This document shows positions 62,322-64,000 of a stretch of DNA of 64,000 bases, in pieces. How positions within the stretch are numbered: the stretch's first letter is position 1; each line of letters starts with the position of its first letter. The notes under the pieces are model-generated. The model searched no databases. It worked only from the letters and a program-made list of their open reading frames with translations, and was not told the DNA's origin. The position numbers and the translations under genes are program-made. The DNA comes from Ideonella_A sp963843805 (GTDB lineage Bacteria; Pseudomonadota; Gammaproteobacteria; Burkholderiales; Burkholderiaceae_C), in the NCBI GenBank assembly GCA_963843805.1, contig CAWJLY010000007.1, positions 39,128 through 103,127 on the forward strand. Direction: 5' to 3'.

Positions 62322-62774
62322 TCAGGCGGTTTCGCCGACAACGACCACCTTGACTTCGACCACCACATCCGAATGTGGCGCAACCATCACGGTGTGCTCG
62401 CCGACCGTCTTCAAAGGCCCGGTGGGCATGCGAACTTGAGCTTTCGCCACCTTGAAATCGATGCGCGTCAACGCTTCGGCGATGTCGTTGTTGGTCACCG
62501 AGCCGAACAGCCGGCCATCGACACCGGCCTTCTGCGTGATGTGCACGGTGCGGCCGCTCATCTTCTCGCCCAAAGCTTGCGCATTGGCGAGTTTCTCGGC
62601 AGCAGCCTTCTCGAGTTCGGCACGCCGTGCCTCGAATTCGCTGATCGCCGCCGGTGTTGCGCGGCGCGCCTGACGGCTGGGAATCAGGTAATTGCGGGCG
62701 TAGCCGTCCTTGACCTTGACGACGTCGCCCAGATTGCCAAGGTTCGATACCTTGTCCAGAAGAATGATTTGCAT
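62322..62774 (-). CDS. rplI: 50S ribosomal protein L9
   Basis: 150 residues: N-terminal 23S rRNA-binding domain MQIILLDKVSNLGNLGDVVK, VKDGYARNYLIPSRQA, the long linking helix, and a C-terminal domain (GRLFGSVTNNDIAEALTRID). Ten bases after rpsR, the usual order. Confidence 0.97.
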   Translation of the reverse strand: MQIILLDKVSNLGNLGDVVKVKDGYARNYLIPSRQARRATPAAISEFEARRAELEKAAAEKLANAQALGEKMSGRTVHITQKAGVDGRLFGSVTNNDIAEALTRIDFKVAKAQVRMPTGPLKTVGEHTVMVAPHSDVVVEVKVVVVGETA

Positions 62775-62784
62775 GAATGACTCC

Positions 62785-63075
62785 TCAGGTCTTGTGCTGG
62801 TCGCTGTACGGCAGCATCGCCAGGAAGCGCGCGCGCTTGATGCACGTCGTCAGCTGACGCTGGAAAAACGCCCGCGTGCCAGTCAGGCGGGCCGGCGTGA
62901 TCTTGCCGTTTTCACCGATGAAGTCACGCAGCGTATCGATGTCCTTGTAGTCGATCTCGGTGACACCGGTGACCGTGAAGCGACAGAAGCGCTTGCGCCG
63001 AAACAACAGCGATTGCTGGTTGCGCTTGGGCTTGCGGTCTTTTGAAAATTTACCTTTACCACGTGGCGGGGGCAT
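62785..63075 (-). CDS. rpsR: 30S ribosomal protein S18
   Basis: 96 residues: basic N-terminus (MPPPRGKGKFSKDRKPKRNQ), then RKRFCRFTVTGVTEIDYKDI and the core FIGENGKITPARLTGTRAFF, QRQLTTCIKRARFLAMLPYS. Contacts S6 (rpsF) on the 30S platform. A cysteine lies in the RFCRFT segment. Confidence 0.97.
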   Translation of the reverse strand: MPPPRGKGKFSKDRKPKRNQQSLLFRRKRFCRFTVTGVTEIDYKDIDTLRDFIGENGKITPARLTGTRAFFQRQLTTCIKRARFLAMLPYSDQHKT

Positions 63076-63127
63076 ATCGAAACCTCGGTTGAAATCTGTT
63101 TGAAAGGATTGCGATCGACGGCGGAAA

Positions 63128-63382
63128 TCAATCCAGCTCGATCACGTGAAAGACGATGCCGCGTCCGTTGCGCTGAGAACCCAGAAAACCTGCAAAAGCA
63201 TGCAGGCCGCCGAGTTCGAGCTGACCGAGGCGGTGCGTGATATCACCCACCGCGCGGGCCTTGATTTCCAGATTCACCCTGCGGGGCTGGCCTTGCTGGG
63301 TCACCGTCGATTCATGCTTCAAGCTCAAATCGAGGGCGGGCAGGCCGGCTGGCGTATATCGCAGGGATCCTCGGGCCAGCAA
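63128..63382 (-). CDS. priB: Primosomal replication protein N, PriB (start unclear)
   Basis: Single-stranded DNA-binding OB-fold protein for replication restart, encoded between rpsF and rpsR as usual. It reads ARGSLRYTPAGLPALDLSLK, HESTVTQQGQPRRVNLEIKA and FAGFLGSQRNGRGIVFHVIE. From TTG 63382 it has 84 codons, but the same frame upstream (63383-63409) gives LNRLVLSAE, the normal PriB N-terminus, with no ATG, GTG or TTG before the rpsF stop. A CTG at 63449-63451 is in frame. Either a rare start codon is used or an indel hides the true one. Confidence 0.85.
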   Translation of the reverse strand: MLARGSLRYTPAGLPALDLSLKHESTVTQQGQPRRVNLEIKARAVGDITHRLGQLELGGLHAFAGFLGSQRNGRGIVFHVIELD

Positions 63383-63481
63383 CTCGGCCGACAGGACCAG
63401 GCGGTTGAGACCTGGCGGTTGGCCGGGTCGGTGATCAAGGAACGCGGTCAGAAGTGCAGCGCGCTGTACAGCGGCCTGGCT

Positions 63482-63847
63482 TCAGGCGGTTTCCTGCTGC
63501 GCAGGTGCCTTGCGGGCCTCTTCGCGATCGACCGTCTTCATCATCACCGAAGGCGTCGTTTCCGCCTTGGGTTTTTGCACGGTCAGGTGGCGCAACACGG
63601 CATCATTGAAGCGGAAACCGGTTTCGAGTTCGACCAGCACTTCCTGGCTGCACTCGATGTTGATGCACAGATAGTGCGCCTTGGCCAGTTTCTGGATCTG
63701 GTAGGCCATCTGACGGCGACCCCAATCCTCGACGCGGTGCACCTGGCCACCGCCTGCAGTGATGGTGCCTTTGTAACGCTCCAGCATGGCCGGAACTTGT
63801 TCGCTTTGATCCGGGTGGATCAACAGCACGATTTCATAGTGACGCAT
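63482..63847 (-). CDS. rpsF: 30S ribosomal protein S6
   Basis: 121 residues: MRHYEIVLLIHPDQSEQVPA, MLERYKGTITAGGGQVHRVE, DWGRRQMAYQIQKLAKAHYL, ETGFRFNDAVLRHLTVQKPK, with a short acidic tail ending APAQQETA. GGAG precedes ATG 63847. First gene of the rpsF-priB-rpsR-rplI operon. Confidence 0.97.
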   Translation of the reverse strand: MRHYEIVLLIHPDQSEQVPAMLERYKGTITAGGGQVHRVEDWGRRQMAYQIQKLAKAHYLCINIECSQEVLVELETGFRFNDAVLRHLTVQKPKAETTPSVMMKTVDREEARKAPAQQETA

Positions 63848-63932
63848 GGACACTCCTTGTGGATGAAGCACCGCAAGCGGTGCGAAGCCACCCCGATGCG
63901 TCAGACACGGGTGTGGCAAGGAAAAGCCCATG

Positions 63933-63960
63933 ATTATAGCCTGCTGTGAATGCCTGTCAG
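63933..63960 (-). promoter_or_regulatory. Sigma-70 promoter of the rpsF operon
   Basis: On the minus strand CTGACA (63955-63960) and TATAAT (63933-63938) are spaced by 16 bases, 86 bases before the rpsF start codon. The leader between has no obvious hairpin. Confidence 0.6.
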
Positions 63961-64000
63961 CAGTCGCAATGATGCCCTGACACGAGCTTCACGAAAAAAG

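Overview
The window reads as a high-GC betaproteobacterial chromosome, most probably order Burkholderiales. The evidence is the phaC-phaA-phaB operon for polyhydroxybutyrate, a Burkholderiales-type H-NS, the small Trp-rich protein beside pgeF, a Lys/Ala-rich N-terminal extension on RpoD, and the gene orders argA-yggX, pepA/lptF-lptG and hemH-hslR-grpE-dnaK-dnaJ. No genus can be named from sequence alone. No CRISPR array, IS element or prophage was seen.

Region 1 (1-15.1 kb): 3' end of mnmH/selU, phaCAB, a small membrane protein overlapping pgeF, a small Trp-rich membrane protein, cytochrome c, acs, a DUF2062 membrane protein and a six-gene Mrp-type cation/proton antiporter operon (mnhA/B fusion, C, D, E, F, G). 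Nearly every gene here is broken by single-base frameshifts, yet all conserved motifs persist when frames are stitched. I read these as uncorrected sequencing indels, not gene decay. Coordinates given in this region are for the stitched genes.

Region 2 (15.2-33 kb), clean sequence: DsbD-family reductase with a redoxin, class I fumarase, a lower-GC S46 dipeptidyl-peptidase with one frameshift, a Leu/Ile/Val-type binding protein, a DUF2486-like protein, holC, pepA, divergent lptF-lptG, cbiX-cysB, a YbdL-type aminotransferase and a FimV-like protein.

Region 3 (33-47 kb): Crp/Fnr regulator, APH-type kinase, an unknown conserved protein, patatin-like lipase, MEMO-family protein, GST-like protein, tRNA-Arg(TCT) and tRNA-Pro(TGG), a two-gene membrane operon, hrpA, argA, yggX and an orphan iron-binding protein behind a palindromic candidate operator.

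Region 4 (47-64 kb), housekeeping: hns, dnaG, rpoD (one frameshift removing region 4.2), a nucleotidyl cyclase-FHA protein, hemH, hslR, grpE, dnaK, dnaJ, a radical SAM protein behind a LexA-type SOS promoter, a cupin, dnaB, and rplI-rpsR-priB-rpsF.

The most interesting items are the LexA box lying exactly in the promoter spacer of the radical SAM gene, a diverged second copy of the rpoD 3' tail just past rpoD, the palindromes before the iron-binding protein, and a priB gene without an obvious start codon. I found no convincing new multi-gene defence or biosynthetic system.
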